64,000 bases of DNA from Pseudonocardia sp. 73-21 (GTDB lineage: Bacteria; Actinomycetota; Actinomycetes; Mycobacteriales; Pseudonocardiaceae). Numbering within the stretch: position 1 is the first letter of the stretch; every line of letters begins with the position of its first letter. The notes under the pieces are model-generated. The model was not told where the DNA came from. It made no database searches and saw only the letters and a list, made by a program, of their open reading frames with translations. Both the position numbers and the translations under genes were made by a program. Location of the stretch: positions 62,258 through 126,257 of the forward strand of contig NZ_MKVV01000044.1 in assembly GCF_001899645.1 (NCBI RefSeq). The letters run 5' to 3'. Below are positions 21,972-30,446 of the stretch, one piece after another.

Positions 21972-22986
21972 GGGCGAGCACCAGCTTGCCGGTGTTCTCG
22001 CCGCGGAAGAGCTTCAGGAGGGTGTCCGGGAAGTCCGCGACGGACCCCTGGACCACGTCCTCCCGGCTGTGCAGCTTCCCCTCGCGGAGCCAACCGGCCA
22101 TCTCGGCCCCGGCCTCGGCCCAGCGGGACGCGTACGTGGAGACGACGAAGCCCTCCATGCGGGCGCTGTTCACCAGCAGGCTCAGGTAGTTCTTCGGTCC
22201 GGGCACGGGCTCGGTGGCGTTGTAGCCGCTGATCGCCCCGCAGATCACGACGCGCGCGCCGTGGCGCAGGCGCGCGAGGGCGGCGTCGAGGATCTCGCCG
22301 CCGACGTTGTCGAAGTAGACGTCGATGCCGTCGGGCACGGCCGCGCGCAGGGCCGTGCCCACGTCCTCGGATCGGTAGTCGATCGCGGCGTCGAAACCGA
22401 GCTCGTCGACGATCCAGGCGCACTTCTCCGGGCCGCCCGCGATGCCGACCACCCGGCAGCCCTTGATCCTGGCGAGCTGTCCGACGACGCTGCCGACCGC
22501 ACCGGCCGCGCCCGAGACGACCACGGTCTCGCCGTCGGAGAGCGCGCCGACGTCGAACAGGCCGAAGTAGGCGGTCATGCCGGTCATCCCCAGCAGGGCG
22601 AGGTAGGTCTCGATCGGGACGGCGCCCGGGTCGACCTTCTGCACACCCTTCCCGTCCGTCGTCAGGTACTCCTGCACACCGAACACGCCCGTGACGTGGT
22701 CGCCCACGGCGAAGCCGGGGTTCGCCGACGCGACGACCTCACCGGCCGCCAGCGCCCGCATGACCGCACCGATCTCCACCGGCGGGATGTAGCTGCGGCC
22801 CGCGTTCATCCAGCCGCGCATGGCGGGGTCGAGCGAGAGGTGGGTGACGCAGATGACGATCTGGCCGTCGGCGGGTTCCGCGACGGGCTCGGTGGTGTGC
22901 TCCCAGACCTCGGGGGTGGGGAGGCCGGTGGGGCGGGCGGCGAGGCGGACCTGGTGGTTGACGAGATCCGACAGAACGGTGCTCAT
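21964..22986 (-). CDS. NADP-dependent oxidoreductase, MDR superfamily
   Basis: 340 aa zinc-independent medium-chain reductase of the leukotriene B4 dehydrogenase / curA type. The Rossmann motif is SGAAGAVGSVVGQLARIKGC; other marks are LSLDPAMRGWMN near the N-terminus, GGPEKCAWIVDELGFDAAID, and YFDNVGGEILDAAL. It probably reduces an enone or quinone with NADPH; substrate unknown. ATG at 22986, divergent from the transglutaminase-like gene. Confidence 0.9.
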   Translation of the reverse strand: MSTVLSDLVNHQVRLAARPTGLPTPEVWEHTTEPVAEPADGQIVICVTHLSLDPAMRGWMNAGRSYIPPVEIGAVMRALAAGEVVASANPGFAVGDHVTGVFGVQEYLTTDGKGVQKVDPGAVPIETYLALLGMTGMTAYFGLFDVGALSDGETVVVSGAAGAVGSVVGQLARIKGCRVVGIAGGPEKCAWIVDELGFDAAIDYRSEDVGTALRAAVPDGIDVYFDNVGGEILDAALARLRHGARVVICGAISGYNATEPVPGPKNYLSLLVNSARMEGFVVSTYASRWAEAGAEMAGWLREGKLHSREDVVQGSVADFPDTLLKLFRGENTGKLVLALS

Positions 22987-23046
22987 GCCACATGCCTACC
23001 CCTGTGTGGTCTCGACGGGGACGACCGGGTCGCGCACGATGGGGGG

Positions 23047-23829
23047 ATGGATGCCGTTGCACGGTTCACGGAGCTGGTCGGGGCGCCCGACCCGCCGCTG
23101 GACCGCGCCGCGCTGGCCCTCGCCGCCGGGGCGGCGCCCCGCGCCGAGCCGGGCCGCGACATCGAGCGCGGCCTCGCCGAGCTCGACCGCCTCGCCGTCG
23201 GCGTCACCTCCCTCGACGGTCTCGTGCACCGGCTGTTCGTCCAGGAGGCGTTCGCGGGCAACGGCAAGGACTACTACGACCCGCGCAACTCCCTGCTCCC
23301 GCACGTCCTGCGCCGCCGGCTGGGCATCCCGATCACGCTCGCCGTCGTCACGATCGAGGTGGGCAGGCGGGCGGGGATCGCCCTGGAGGGCGTCGGCATG
23401 CCCGGGCACTTCCTCGTGCGCGCCGTCGGCACCCACACCCTCCTGGATGTCTTCGCCGGGGGCACGCCGCTCACACCGGCCGAGTGCGAGGCCCGCTTCC
23501 GGGCGGCCGCCGGGCCGGAGGCGCCGTTCGGCCCGCACCTGCTCACGGCCACCCCCACCCGCGCGATCCTGGTGCGGATGCTGGAGAACCTCCGCGCCAT
23601 CTACCGCAGCCGGCGCAGCGCGGCCGACCTGGAGTGGGTGCTGCGGATGCGGCTCGCCCTACCGGGGGCGGGCATGCCCGAGCGGCTGGAGCTGGCCGAG
23701 GCCCTCGGCGACCAGGCCCGCTGGGTGGACGGCGCCACGCTGCTGGAGCGCTACGCCGACGGCGCCGGCTCGGCGCAGGCCGAGAAGCTCACGAACGCGG
23801 CCAAAGGCCTCCGCGCGCACCTCAACTAG
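23047..23829 (+). CDS. Transglutaminase-like SirB1-type protein
   Basis: A 260 aa protein starting MDAVARFTELVGAPDPP after a run of G. It matches the SirB1/transglutaminase-like family: YYDPRNSLLPHVLRRRLGIP, GITLAVVTIEVGRRAG, GVGMPGHFLVR (with the conserved His) and a C-terminal helical part with ILVRMLENLRAIYR. The catalytic Cys of true transglutaminases is not seen at the N-S position, so enzymatic activity is doubtful. It shares four overlapping bases with the convergent aldose 1-epimerase gene. Confidence 0.82.
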   Translation: MDAVARFTELVGAPDPPLDRAALALAAGAAPRAEPGRDIERGLAELDRLAVGVTSLDGLVHRLFVQEAFAGNGKDYYDPRNSLLPHVLRRRLGIPITLAVVTIEVGRRAGIALEGVGMPGHFLVRAVGTHTLLDVFAGGTPLTPAECEARFRAAAGPEAPFGPHLLTATPTRAILVRMLENLRAIYRSRRSAADLEWVLRMRLALPGAGMPERLELAEALGDQARWVDGATLLERYADGAGSAQAEKLTNAAKGLRAHLN

Positions 23830-24725
23830 AAGGGGCGCAGGCCCCAGCGGCCCGACCACTCCTCGCCCGGCCCGACGGTGAGCAGGCCGGTGCCGGAGTT
23901 GAGGGCGTCGGGCGGGCAGGTCATCGGCTCGACGGCCACCGCGCGGCCGCGGCCGGGGTGGTCGTCGGGGGTGAAGACCTGGACCCAGCCGAACTCGGGT
24001 TCGGCCCACAGCTCCACGCCGGCCCCGTCCGCCTCCAGGCGGTGCCGCACGAGGGTGTCGCCGTCGGTGGGGACGGCCCCGCCGAAGGCGTGGTCGAGCT
24101 CCATCCCGGCGAGCTCGCGACCGCCGCGCAGGTCCAGCTCCCCGGCCACGGGCACGGCCGGGCCGGTGGGCAGGCCGAGCTCCAGCGGCAGCGACGAGGT
24201 GGCGGCCAGGGTCAGCGTGCAGTCGTCGGTGGGGACGTCGCCGACGCGCAGGTAGGGGTGCGCGCCGACGCCGAACGGCACCGCGTGCGTGCCGACGTTG
24301 CGCACGGTGTGGGTGACGGTGAGACCGTCCTCGTCGGACACCGCGAACCGGACGCTGGTGTCGAGCGGCACCGGCCAGCCCGGCTGCACCGGCACCACGG
24401 CGTGCAGCGTGACGGCGTCGGCGCTGCGCTCCCCGGCGGTGTAGAGGACGTGGCGCAGGAGGCCGTGGATGGCGTTGCCCGCCTCCGCCTCGGTGAGGGG
24501 CAGCTGCTGCGGGCCGCCGTTCCACGTCCAGCGGCCGTGGGCGGTGCGGTTGGGCCACGGGACGAGGACGGCGCCCGCCCCGCGCGGGGGCCGGGCGTCC
24601 TCGTCGTAGGTCTCGACGTAGTGCCGACCGGCGCGGGTCAGCGACCGCAGTCCGGCCCCCACCTCGGTGACGACGGCCCGGGTGTCCCCGGAGACGATCT
24701 CGAACTGCTCGCCCGTCGGGGGCAT
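23826..24725 (-). CDS. Aldose 1-epimerase family protein
   Basis: About 299 aa with the galactose mutarotase beta-sandwich. Visible are LVPWPNRTAHGRWTW (sugar-binding Asn-Arg), NAIHGLLRH (first catalytic His region), FGVGAHPYLRVGD (second His), ELDHAFGG and VAVEPMTCPPDALNSG (with the catalytic Glu). Interconverts alpha and beta anomers of an aldose. Start chosen at MPPTGEQFEI; a GTG four codons earlier is possible. Confidence 0.9.
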   Translation of the reverse strand: MPPTGEQFEIVSGDTRAVVTEVGAGLRSLTRAGRHYVETYDEDARPPRGAGAVLVPWPNRTAHGRWTWNGGPQQLPLTEAEAGNAIHGLLRHVLYTAGERSADAVTLHAVVPVQPGWPVPLDTSVRFAVSDEDGLTVTHTVRNVGTHAVPFGVGAHPYLRVGDVPTDDCTLTLAATSSLPLELGLPTGPAVPVAGELDLRGGRELAGMELDHAFGGAVPTDGDTLVRHRLEADGAGVELWAEPEFGWVQVFTPDDHPGRGRAVAVEPMTCPPDALNSGTGLLTVGPGEEWSGRWGLRPF

Positions 24726-24748
24726 GGGTACGCGCACGGTGGGTGAGA

Positions 24749-26095
24749 CTACGACGCCCCCGGGGCGGCGGGGGCGAGCAGGCCGGTGCGCGCCGCGATC
24801 CACGGCAGGACCCGTCCGAGCTCGTCGGACGCCATGCTCCAGGAGTGCCCGCCGGGCGGCTCGTCGAGCGCGACGGCCATGCCGGCCGCCCGCAGGGCCG
24901 TCGTGACCTGCTCGTCCTGCGGGCGGAAATCGGGGTCGTCGCGCCCGACGGCGAGGATCCCGGCACTGCGCGGGAAGCGGGTGTGCCGCAGCTCGTCGAG
25001 CGGGTCGACGCGGTCGAACGCGGCCTCGTCGCCCCCGAACGCGTCACCGACCGTCTGTGCGCGGTCCCCCAGCGACGGTTCGGACTGGCCGGAGATGTCG
25101 ACGAACGTCGGGTAGACGTCGGGCCTGCGCACCGCGAGCTGCAGCGCGCAGGTGCCGCCGAAGGAGAACCCGCCGATGGCGAGCGGGCCCGGGGCCACCT
25201 GCAGGTGGGCGGCCACCCATTCGGGCACGTCGTCGGCGAGGTAGGTCTCGGCGGCGCCCAGCCGGGAGTCGACGCACAGCGGGTTGCCGAACGGCGAGCC
25301 GGTGGCGTCGGGGATCACGACCACCGGTGCGAGGCCGTCGTGGGCGGCCGCGAACGTGTCGACGACGTCGGCCAGCTTCCCGGCGAGCAGCCAGTCCTCC
25401 GGGCCGCCGGGCTGGCCCGGCACCAGCACCAGCACGGGCAGCTGCGCCCGGCGCGTGCCGAGGTAGGCGGGCGGGAGGTAGAGCCACGCGGCGCGCGACG
25501 GGAAGTGCGAGCGGCGGCCGGGGATGTCGACGTGGCTGATCCGGCCGGTGTGCGGCATGCCCTGCGGGGAGTGCCAGATCCGCGCCAGCGGCACGCCGGG
25601 CGGGGCCACCACCAGCGGCTCGGTCCGGGTGAGCGTCGCGAAGTCGATCTCGTTGTGGGCGGGGATGCCGAGCGCCGTGGCGAGCGTCGGGCGGTAGCCG
25701 TAGAACGCGTTGGCCTTGACCGCGCAGGTCGCGATCACCGCGACCAGCGCCACGAGGGCCGCCACCCGCCGCCACCGGACCTCGTCGCGGCGCGCCCACG
25801 CCAGCGCCGCACCGGCACCGGCCACCGCGATCCAGGTGAGCATCCGCAGCGGCAGCATGTCCGGGAACGGCCGCACGACCACGACGAACAGCTCGGCCAG
25901 CCCGGCGAGCCCCACCCCGACGGCGAGGGCGACCCAGAGCCGCCGCGTCCACCACGCGCGGTCGCGGCGCAGCAGCAGGTAGCCGGCTCCGAACGCGCCG
26001 ACCACCGAGATCGTCGTCGGCAACGGGCCGGCGATCAGCGGCGCGTCGAGCAGGGGCGAGGCGAACACGGGTCCTCCGGGGAGCGGCGGGCGCAC
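24749..26095 (-). CDS. Membrane-anchored esterase with alpha/beta-hydrolase fold
   Basis: 448 aa. Residues ~25-125 hold four hydrophobic segments. The rest is an extracellular esterase-D/antigen-85-like domain with PVLVLVPGQPGGPEDW (oxyanion region), VVVIPDATGSPFGNPLCVD, the nucleophile elbow AIGGFSFGGTCALQLAV, and a final His in PPGGHSWSMASDEL. This layout is common in actinobacteria that modify envelope lipids or esters. A mycolyltransferase role cannot be claimed. It lies 23 bp upstream of aldose 1-epimerase on the same strand. Confidence 0.85.
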   Translation of the reverse strand: MRPPLPGGPVFASPLLDAPLIAGPLPTTISVVGAFGAGYLLLRRDRAWWTRRLWVALAVGVGLAGLAELFVVVVRPFPDMLPLRMLTWIAVAGAGAALAWARRDEVRWRRVAALVALVAVIATCAVKANAFYGYRPTLATALGIPAHNEIDFATLTRTEPLVVAPPGVPLARIWHSPQGMPHTGRISHVDIPGRRSHFPSRAAWLYLPPAYLGTRRAQLPVLVLVPGQPGGPEDWLLAGKLADVVDTFAAAHDGLAPVVVIPDATGSPFGNPLCVDSRLGAAETYLADDVPEWVAAHLQVAPGPLAIGGFSFGGTCALQLAVRRPDVYPTFVDISGQSEPSLGDRAQTVGDAFGGDEAAFDRVDPLDELRHTRFPRSAGILAVGRDDPDFRPQDEQVTTALRAAGMAVALDEPPGGHSWSMASDELGRVLPWIAARTGLLAPAAPGAS

Positions 26096-26102
26096 CGGAA
26101 GA

Positions 26103-26492
26103 CTAGGACCGGTCGGGCCCCCGTCCGACGGGAGGTGCCCAGCCGGGGCGCGGAACCAGACAGAAGGGATGACCTGCCGGATCGGCGAAGACGTGGTCCC
26201 CCGGCAGCGGCCGGGCCCCGAGGGCGAGCACCGCGGACGCGGCGGCGGCCTGGTCGTCGACCATCACGTCGAGGTGCACCTGCTGCGGGCGGGCCGGATC
26301 GGGCCAGGCGGGCGGCACGTGGTCGGGGGCGAGCTGGAAGGCCAGGCCGGACGTCGTCGCGTCGCGGGCCACCACCACCCAGCCGGCGCTGCGGAAGGTG
26401 ACCGGCAGCCCGAGCAACCCCGACCAGAATGCCGCGAGCCCCGCCGGGTCCGCGCAGTCGATCACCGTGTGGTGGAGTCGCCCGATCGCCAT
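26103..26492 (-). CDS. VOC (glyoxalase/dioxygenase-fold) protein
   Basis: 129 aa, two beta-alpha-beta-beta-beta modules. The N-terminal module reads RLHHTVIDCADPAGLAAFW and the second QVHLDVMVDDQAAAASAV with FADPAGHPFCLVPRPG at the end. Possible metal ligands are His7 and the His in QVHLDV, but the final Glu is not evident. Substrate unknown. ATG at 26492; divergent from surE. Confidence 0.85.
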   Translation of the reverse strand: MAIGRLHHTVIDCADPAGLAAFWSGLLGLPVTFRSAGWVVVARDATTSGLAFQLAPDHVPPAWPDPARPQQVHLDVMVDDQAAAASAVLALGARPLPGDHVFADPAGHPFCLVPRPGWAPPVGRGPDRS

Positions 26493-26543
26493 ACGTGACG
26501 GTCGCCCCACCGACGGGCGCCGCGCAAGACCTACGGTGGAGGC

Positions 26544-27338
26544 GTGTCCTCCTCCCGTCAGCTGCGTGCCCTGATCACCAACGACGACGGCATCGACTCC
26601 CCCGGGCTGTGGGCCCTGGCCGAGGGCGCGCGGGACGCCGGGTTCGACGTCGTCGTGGCCGCACCGCACGTCGACGCGAGCGGGGTGGGCGCCTCCGTCG
26701 TCTCCGTGCGCGAGGGCGGCCGCACCCGTGTGCACCCCCGCGTGCTCCCCGGCCTGCCGGGCGTCCCGGCGTACGGCGTCGAGGGCCACCCGGCCTGGAT
26801 CGTGCACGCGGCGGCCCGCGGCTGGCTCGACCCGCAGCCCGACGTGGTGCTCTCGGGCGCCAACCTCGGTTCCAACGTCGGACGGATGGTGCTGCACTCC
26901 GGCACGGTCGGCGCCGCGCTCACCGCGTCGCTCTACGGATTCCGCGCCCTCGCGGTGTCCCTCGACACGGGTTGGGAGCCGCCCGAGACGCCGCACTGGG
27001 AGGCCGTGCGGCACGTGCTGCCCGCGGTGCTGGACCTGCTGCTGGCCGGCCCGGACGGCACCGTCCTGTCGCTGAACGTGCCGGACCTCCCCGTCGCCGA
27101 GCTCGGTGCGCTGCGCGAGGCGGAGCTGGCGCCGTTCGGAGCGGTGCAGATCCGCATGGAGCACCGCACCGGTGAGGACGGCGAGGCGCTGCACGCGACG
27201 CTGGCCGAGCGGGAGGACGGGCCGGCGCCGGGCACCGACATCGCCCTGCTCGCGGGCGGTCACCCGACACTCACGGCCCTGCAGTCGGTGGCGGCACGAC
27301 CCGGCGTCCTCGATGACCTGCGCATGTCACCTGTGTGA
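26544..27338 (+). CDS. surE: 5'/3'-nucleotidase SurE
   Basis: 264 aa survival protein E family nucleotidase. The metal site is in ALITNDDGIDSPGL, with DVVVAAPHVDASGVG and VLSGANLGSNVGRMVLHSGTVGAA (substrate and metal loops) following. GTG start after GGTGGAGG. It dephosphorylates nucleoside monophosphates, with other phosphates possible. Confidence 0.92.
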   Translation: MSSSRQLRALITNDDGIDSPGLWALAEGARDAGFDVVVAAPHVDASGVGASVVSVREGGRTRVHPRVLPGLPGVPAYGVEGHPAWIVHAAARGWLDPQPDVVLSGANLGSNVGRMVLHSGTVGAALTASLYGFRALAVSLDTGWEPPETPHWEAVRHVLPAVLDLLLAGPDGTVLSLNVPDLPVAELGALREAELAPFGAVQIRMEHRTGEDGEALHATLAEREDGPAPGTDIALLAGGHPTLTALQSVAARPGVLDDLRMSPV

Positions 27339-27368
27339 CAGATGGTGTTCATGAGACCCCAGATGTGA

Positions 27369-27384
27369 CGTGATCCGTGTCACA
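27369..27384. promoter_or_regulatory. CRP-like palindrome before a small gene
   Basis: The 16-mer CGTGATCCGTGTCACA fits the actinobacterial CRP consensus TGTGA-N6-TCACA in nine of ten positions. A further TGTGA lies directly before it (27364-27368). It ends 15 bases before the start of the 59-residue gene, a position suited to repression. Site call by eye. Confidence 0.4.
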
Positions 27385-27399
27385 GGGCAGGATCTCACA

Positions 27400-27576
27400 A
27401 TGCGTGATGGAGATACCCGGGCCGACTGGTCCACCCAGTTCGCCCGCACGGTGGCGGAAGAGATCAGGTCCGGAGTCCGGTCGGGCGCCCTGACCTGGGG
27501 CGAGGCCGACCAGCTCCTGGCCAGGCTGCGCGTGCTGGTGGACCAGGCGCTGGATCTCACACCGCAGTTCGGCTGA
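27400..27576 (+). CDS. Small hypothetical protein
   Basis: 59 aa starting MRDGDTRADWSTQFARTVAE after AGGATC. Predicted mostly helical and acidic, with VLVDQALDLTPQFG at the end. No family recognised. It lies after surE and convergent with the next gene, 6 bp apart. An upstream GTG at 27370 would start inside the CRP-like site and is less likely. Confidence 0.55.
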   Translation: MRDGDTRADWSTQFARTVAEEIRSGVRSGALTWGEADQLLARLRVLVDQALDLTPQFG

Positions 27577-27582
27577 CGACGG

Positions 27583-28020
27583 TCAGTGCTCGTCCGCGCC
27601 CGTCAGTTCGAGCTCGAGCCGGTCGGCCACGCCGACCACGAGCTGGAACGAGCGGTCGAAGCCGTCCAGCTCGGTGTCACCCAACGGGATCGAGTGGCGG
27701 AACAGCACAAGACCGTTCTCGGAGACGACGCCGCCCGTGACCGGCTCGGCGGCCATCTCGAGCACCTTCACCAGGTCGATCTGGCCGACGCGGCCCACCG
27801 GTGAGGTGATCTGCGCCCACGGGTGCCCGTCCTCACCGGTGACGAGGCGGACCACGACCACCTGGGTGCGCTCACCGGTGGTGGGCAGGTTGAACCAGAG
27901 CTCGTTCTCGCGCTGGCGCATGATCTCGTAGCGCACACGCACGAAGGACATCAGGTCGTCCCAGCCGGCCACGGCCACCTCCCGGTTCGGTCCCGGGACC
28001 GTACCGTGATGGGCGGTCAC
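27583..28020 (-). CDS. Conserved hypothetical protein
   Basis: 145 aa with an alpha/beta pattern: MSFVRVRYEIMRQRENELWF, LPTTGERTQVVVVRLV, WAQITSPVGRVGQIDLVKVL and GLVLFRHSIPLGDTELD. No family can be named with confidence; the mix of helices and a central sheet recalls small secretion-chaperone-like folds. The GTG at 28020 overlaps the stop of the decayed spermidine-synthase-like gene upstream (GTGA). So the two were once a translationally coupled pair, and this gene may now depend on a broken upstream partner. Confidence 0.65.
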   Translation of the reverse strand: MTAHHGTVPGPNREVAVAGWDDLMSFVRVRYEIMRQRENELWFNLPTTGERTQVVVVRLVTGEDGHPWAQITSPVGRVGQIDLVKVLEMAAEPVTGGVVSENGLVLFRHSIPLGDTELDGFDRSFQLVVGVADRLELELTGADEH

Positions 28021-28535
28021 GACAGCAACTGGTCGACGGGGGCCCGGTCGTCGGTGAGCACCGCCGGTTCGCGTCGTGGTCGATCACGTTGGGCACGTAG
28101 ACGCCCGGGCGCAGCACGGGGTGCACGTCGTCCGCGAACTCCGCAGTGGCCAGGTGCCACGGCACGGACCGCGACCCGAACGCGTCGCCCACCACCACGT
28201 CGGCCGACGCCGACGGCAGGCGGTCCAGGCTCGTGCGGGCGTCACCGATCCGGACGTCCAGGCCGGGGATGGTGTCGACGCCCAGCTCCCGGCGGCCCAG
28301 CTCCACCACGCCGGAGTCGACCTCCAGCACCGTCGCCGTGCTGCCCGGACGGGTCGCGGCCAGGTGGCGCGGCATGGTGAAGCCCACCGCCCACCGAGCG
28401 TCGCGCCCGCGGCGATGCCCGCGAGCGCGACGCCGATGACGGCGGTGGTGGACCGCAGCGTGAGCCCCACGTACGGCGCCACGAGCCGGGTCGCGGGGTC
28501 TCGACGACGAGGATCGCGGCGCCGCTGACGAGCAC
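28017..28535 (-). pseudogene. Decayed fused membrane / spermidine-synthase-like gene
   Basis: Pieces in three minus-strand frames read, in order: VLVSGAAILVVETP, then ATRLVAPYVGLTLRSTTAVI with GVALAGIAAGATLGGRWA (the first membrane helices of MFS-spermidine synthase fusions), then after a large internal deletion VLEVDSGVVELGRRELGV, RIGDARTSLDRL and VVVGDAFGSRSVPWHL (SAM-binding synthase core). A last shift gives VLTDDRAPVDQLLS and the stop, the normal family C-terminus. At least two frameshifts and one deletion are needed, since the full family length is ~500 aa. Confidence 0.75.
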
Positions 28536-28609
28536 CCGATCCGGACGAACAGGGCATTCGCCCCGTTATCCTCCCGCGCCCGGCCCGAGGCCGCGCGATG
28601 CGGGCTCCG

Positions 28610-29230
28610 TCAGCCGCGGGCCTTCACCGTCGCGGTGCCGATCGGAATGCCCGCCTTGAACAGCGTCACGCCGAACGTCGAGTTCAGGGCCGCAGCCGCC
28701 TCCTTCGTGAGGGTGCCGTGCACGCCGCTGACCGTCAGCGACTTCCAGCCGCCCCTGATCGACACGCCGGAGGCGTCCAGGTTCAGCAGCGGCACGCGGG
28801 TCGTCGTCCCGCTCACGCGGGCGGTGAGCACGCCCTTGGTGGTGTCGATCGTGAAGTCCTGCACGCTCAGGGACTTCGTGCCGGCGCTGAACTTCAGGCC
28901 GCCGCGGTGGTAGATCACCCCGGCCGCGGTCTTGCGGTCCAGCGAGCCCCCGACGATCGGGAACGCGATGCCCTTGCCGGAGGCGTAGGCACCGGCGATC
29001 GGGGCGACCTCGACCCCGTTGGCCGTCAGGACACCCGCGGTACCGGCGTCCAGAACCAGGACGGTCCTACCGGACCTGACCTCCAGGACCCTCGAGTGCG
29101 GATGGTGGTGGGTGTGCTGGGCCGGCGTGGCGGCAGCGGGCGACGCCTGGGCGGGCGCGGTGAACGCGACACCGGCCGCGCCGACGGCGACCACCACGAG
29201 AGTGGCACGGAGAGCTCGACGGATCCACAT
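28610..29230 (-). CDS. Secreted protein, possibly HtaA-like
   Basis: 206 aa with a clear signal peptide (MWIRRALRATLVVVAVGAAG, cleavage near APAQASPA) followed by a His-rich stretch (HTHHHPHSR) that could bind metal. The mature part is beta-rich: GIAFPIVGGSLDRKTAAGV, GGLKFSAGTKSLSVQDFTID and LTARVSGTTTRVPLLNLD. The pattern recalls HtaA-type secreted domains involved in haem uptake, but the match is weak and no haem motif can be assigned. Confidence 0.7.
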   Translation of the reverse strand: MWIRRALRATLVVVAVGAAGVAFTAPAQASPAAATPAQHTHHHPHSRVLEVRSGRTVLVLDAGTAGVLTANGVEVAPIAGAYASGKGIAFPIVGGSLDRKTAAGVIYHRGGLKFSAGTKSLSVQDFTIDTTKGVLTARVSGTTTRVPLLNLDASGVSIRGGWKSLTVSGVHGTLTKEAAAALNSTFGVTLFKAGIPIGTATVKARG

Positions 29231-29251
29231 GGTGACATCCCCTTCGATGGC

Positions 29252-29271
29252 GGCCACCCGAACGGGTGGCC
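29252..29271. terminator. Hairpin between acyl-CoA dehydrogenase and the secreted protein gene
   Basis: GGCCACCCG-AA-CGGGTGGCC forms a perfect 9 bp stem. There is no U-tract on either side. It lies 22 bases before the start of the secreted protein gene and 38 after the acyl-CoA dehydrogenase stop. It may be a factor-dependent or intrinsic-type stop signal, or a 5'-UTR hairpin. Confidence 0.4.
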
Positions 29272-29309
29272 TACCCGCTCTACCGGGGTAGTGGGCTCCG
29301 TGGATGCAG

Positions 29310-30446
29310 TTACCGCAGACCGAGTTGGCGGGCGATGAGCATCTTCTGCACCTCGCTCGTGCCCTCACCGATCTCGAGGATCTTCGCGTCGCGGTAGAAG
29401 CGGCCCACCGGGTACTCGTTCATGAAGCCGTAGCCGCCGAAGATCTGCGTGGCGTCGCGGGCGTTGTCCATCGCCGCATTCGACGACACGAGCTTCGCGA
29501 TGGCCGCCTCCTTCTTGAACGGGGCACCCTTGAGCATCTTCGAGGCGGCCGCGTAGTAGGCCAGCCGCGCGGTGTGGGCGCGCGCCTCCATGTCGGCGAT
29601 CTTGAACTGGATCGCCTGGTAGGAGCCGATGTGGTGGCCGAACGCCTCGCGCTCGTGGGCGTAGCGGACCGACTCGTCCACGCAGCCCTGCGCCAGGCCG
29701 ACGCTCAGGGCGGCGATCGCGACGCGCCCCTCGTCGAGGATGGAGAGGAACTGCGCGTAGCCGCGGCCGCGCTCGCCGACGAGGTTGGCGGCGGGCACCC
29801 GCACGTCGTCGAAGAACAGCTCGTGGGTGTCGCTCGCGCACCAGCCGACCTTCGAGTACGGCTTCGCGACCCGGAACCCCGGCGTGCCGGACGGCACCAT
29901 GATCGCCGAGATCTCACGGTCACCGGTCAGCGCGGTGACGGTGACGACGCTGGTGATGTCGGTGCCCGAGTTCGTGATGAACGCCTTGGAACCGTTGATC
30001 ACCCACTCGTCGCCGTCGAGGCGGGCGGTGGTGCGGGTGGCGCCGGCGTCGGAGCCGCCCCCGGCCTCGGTGAGGCCGAACGCGCCGAGCTTCTCGCCCG
30101 CCGTGAGGGCGGGCAGCCACTCGGCCTTCTGCGCGTCGGTGCCGAAGCGGTAGATCGGCATCGCGCCGAGCGAGACGCCGGCCTCGAGGGTGATCGCGAC
30201 CGACGAGTCGACGCGGGCGAGCTCCTCCAGCGCGAGGCACAGGGCGAAGTAGTCGCCGCCCATGCCGCCGTACTCCTCCGAGACGGGCAGGCCGAACAGC
30301 CCCATCGCACCCATCTTGGCGACGATCTCGTAGGGGAACTCCTCGCGCTCGTACAGATCGCCGATGACGGGGGCGACCTCCTTGCGCGCGAAGTCCTCGA
30401 CGGTGGCCCGCAGGGCCTCGTGCTCCTCGGTCAGATCAAGATCCAT
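29310..30446 (-). CDS. Acyl-CoA dehydrogenase
   Basis: 378 aa FAD-dependent dehydrogenase making the 2,3-double bond in an acyl-CoA. Marks include [20 protein letters not shown] (FAD and substrate loop), [18 protein letters not shown] sequence, [38 protein letters not shown] and the C-terminal [14 protein letters not shown]. The catalytic Glu is probably in YGFMNEYPV. It starts inside the end of the biotin carboxylase gene (11 bp overlap). With the two carboxylase genes it matches the accD2-accA2-fadE12 order of mycobacteria, so branched-chain acyl-CoA is the likely substrate. Confidence 0.93.
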   Translation of the reverse strand: MDLDLTEEHEALRATVEDFARKEVAPVIGDLYEREEFPYEIVAKMGAMGLFGLPVSEEYGGMGGDYFALCLALEELARVDSSVAITLEAGVSLGAMPIYRFGTDAQKAEWLPALTAGEKLGAFGLTEAGGGSDAGATRTTARLDGDEWVINGSKAFITNSGTDITSVVTVTALTGDREISAIMVPSGTPGFRVAKPYSKVGWCASDTHELFFDDVRVPAANLVGERGRGYAQFLSILDEGRVAIAALSVGLAQGCVDESVRYAHEREAFGHHIGSYQAIQFKIADMEARAHTARLAYYAAASKMLKGAPFKKEAAIAKLVSSNAAMDNARDATQIFGGYGFMNEYPVGRFYRDAKILEIGEGTSEVQKMLIARQLGLR

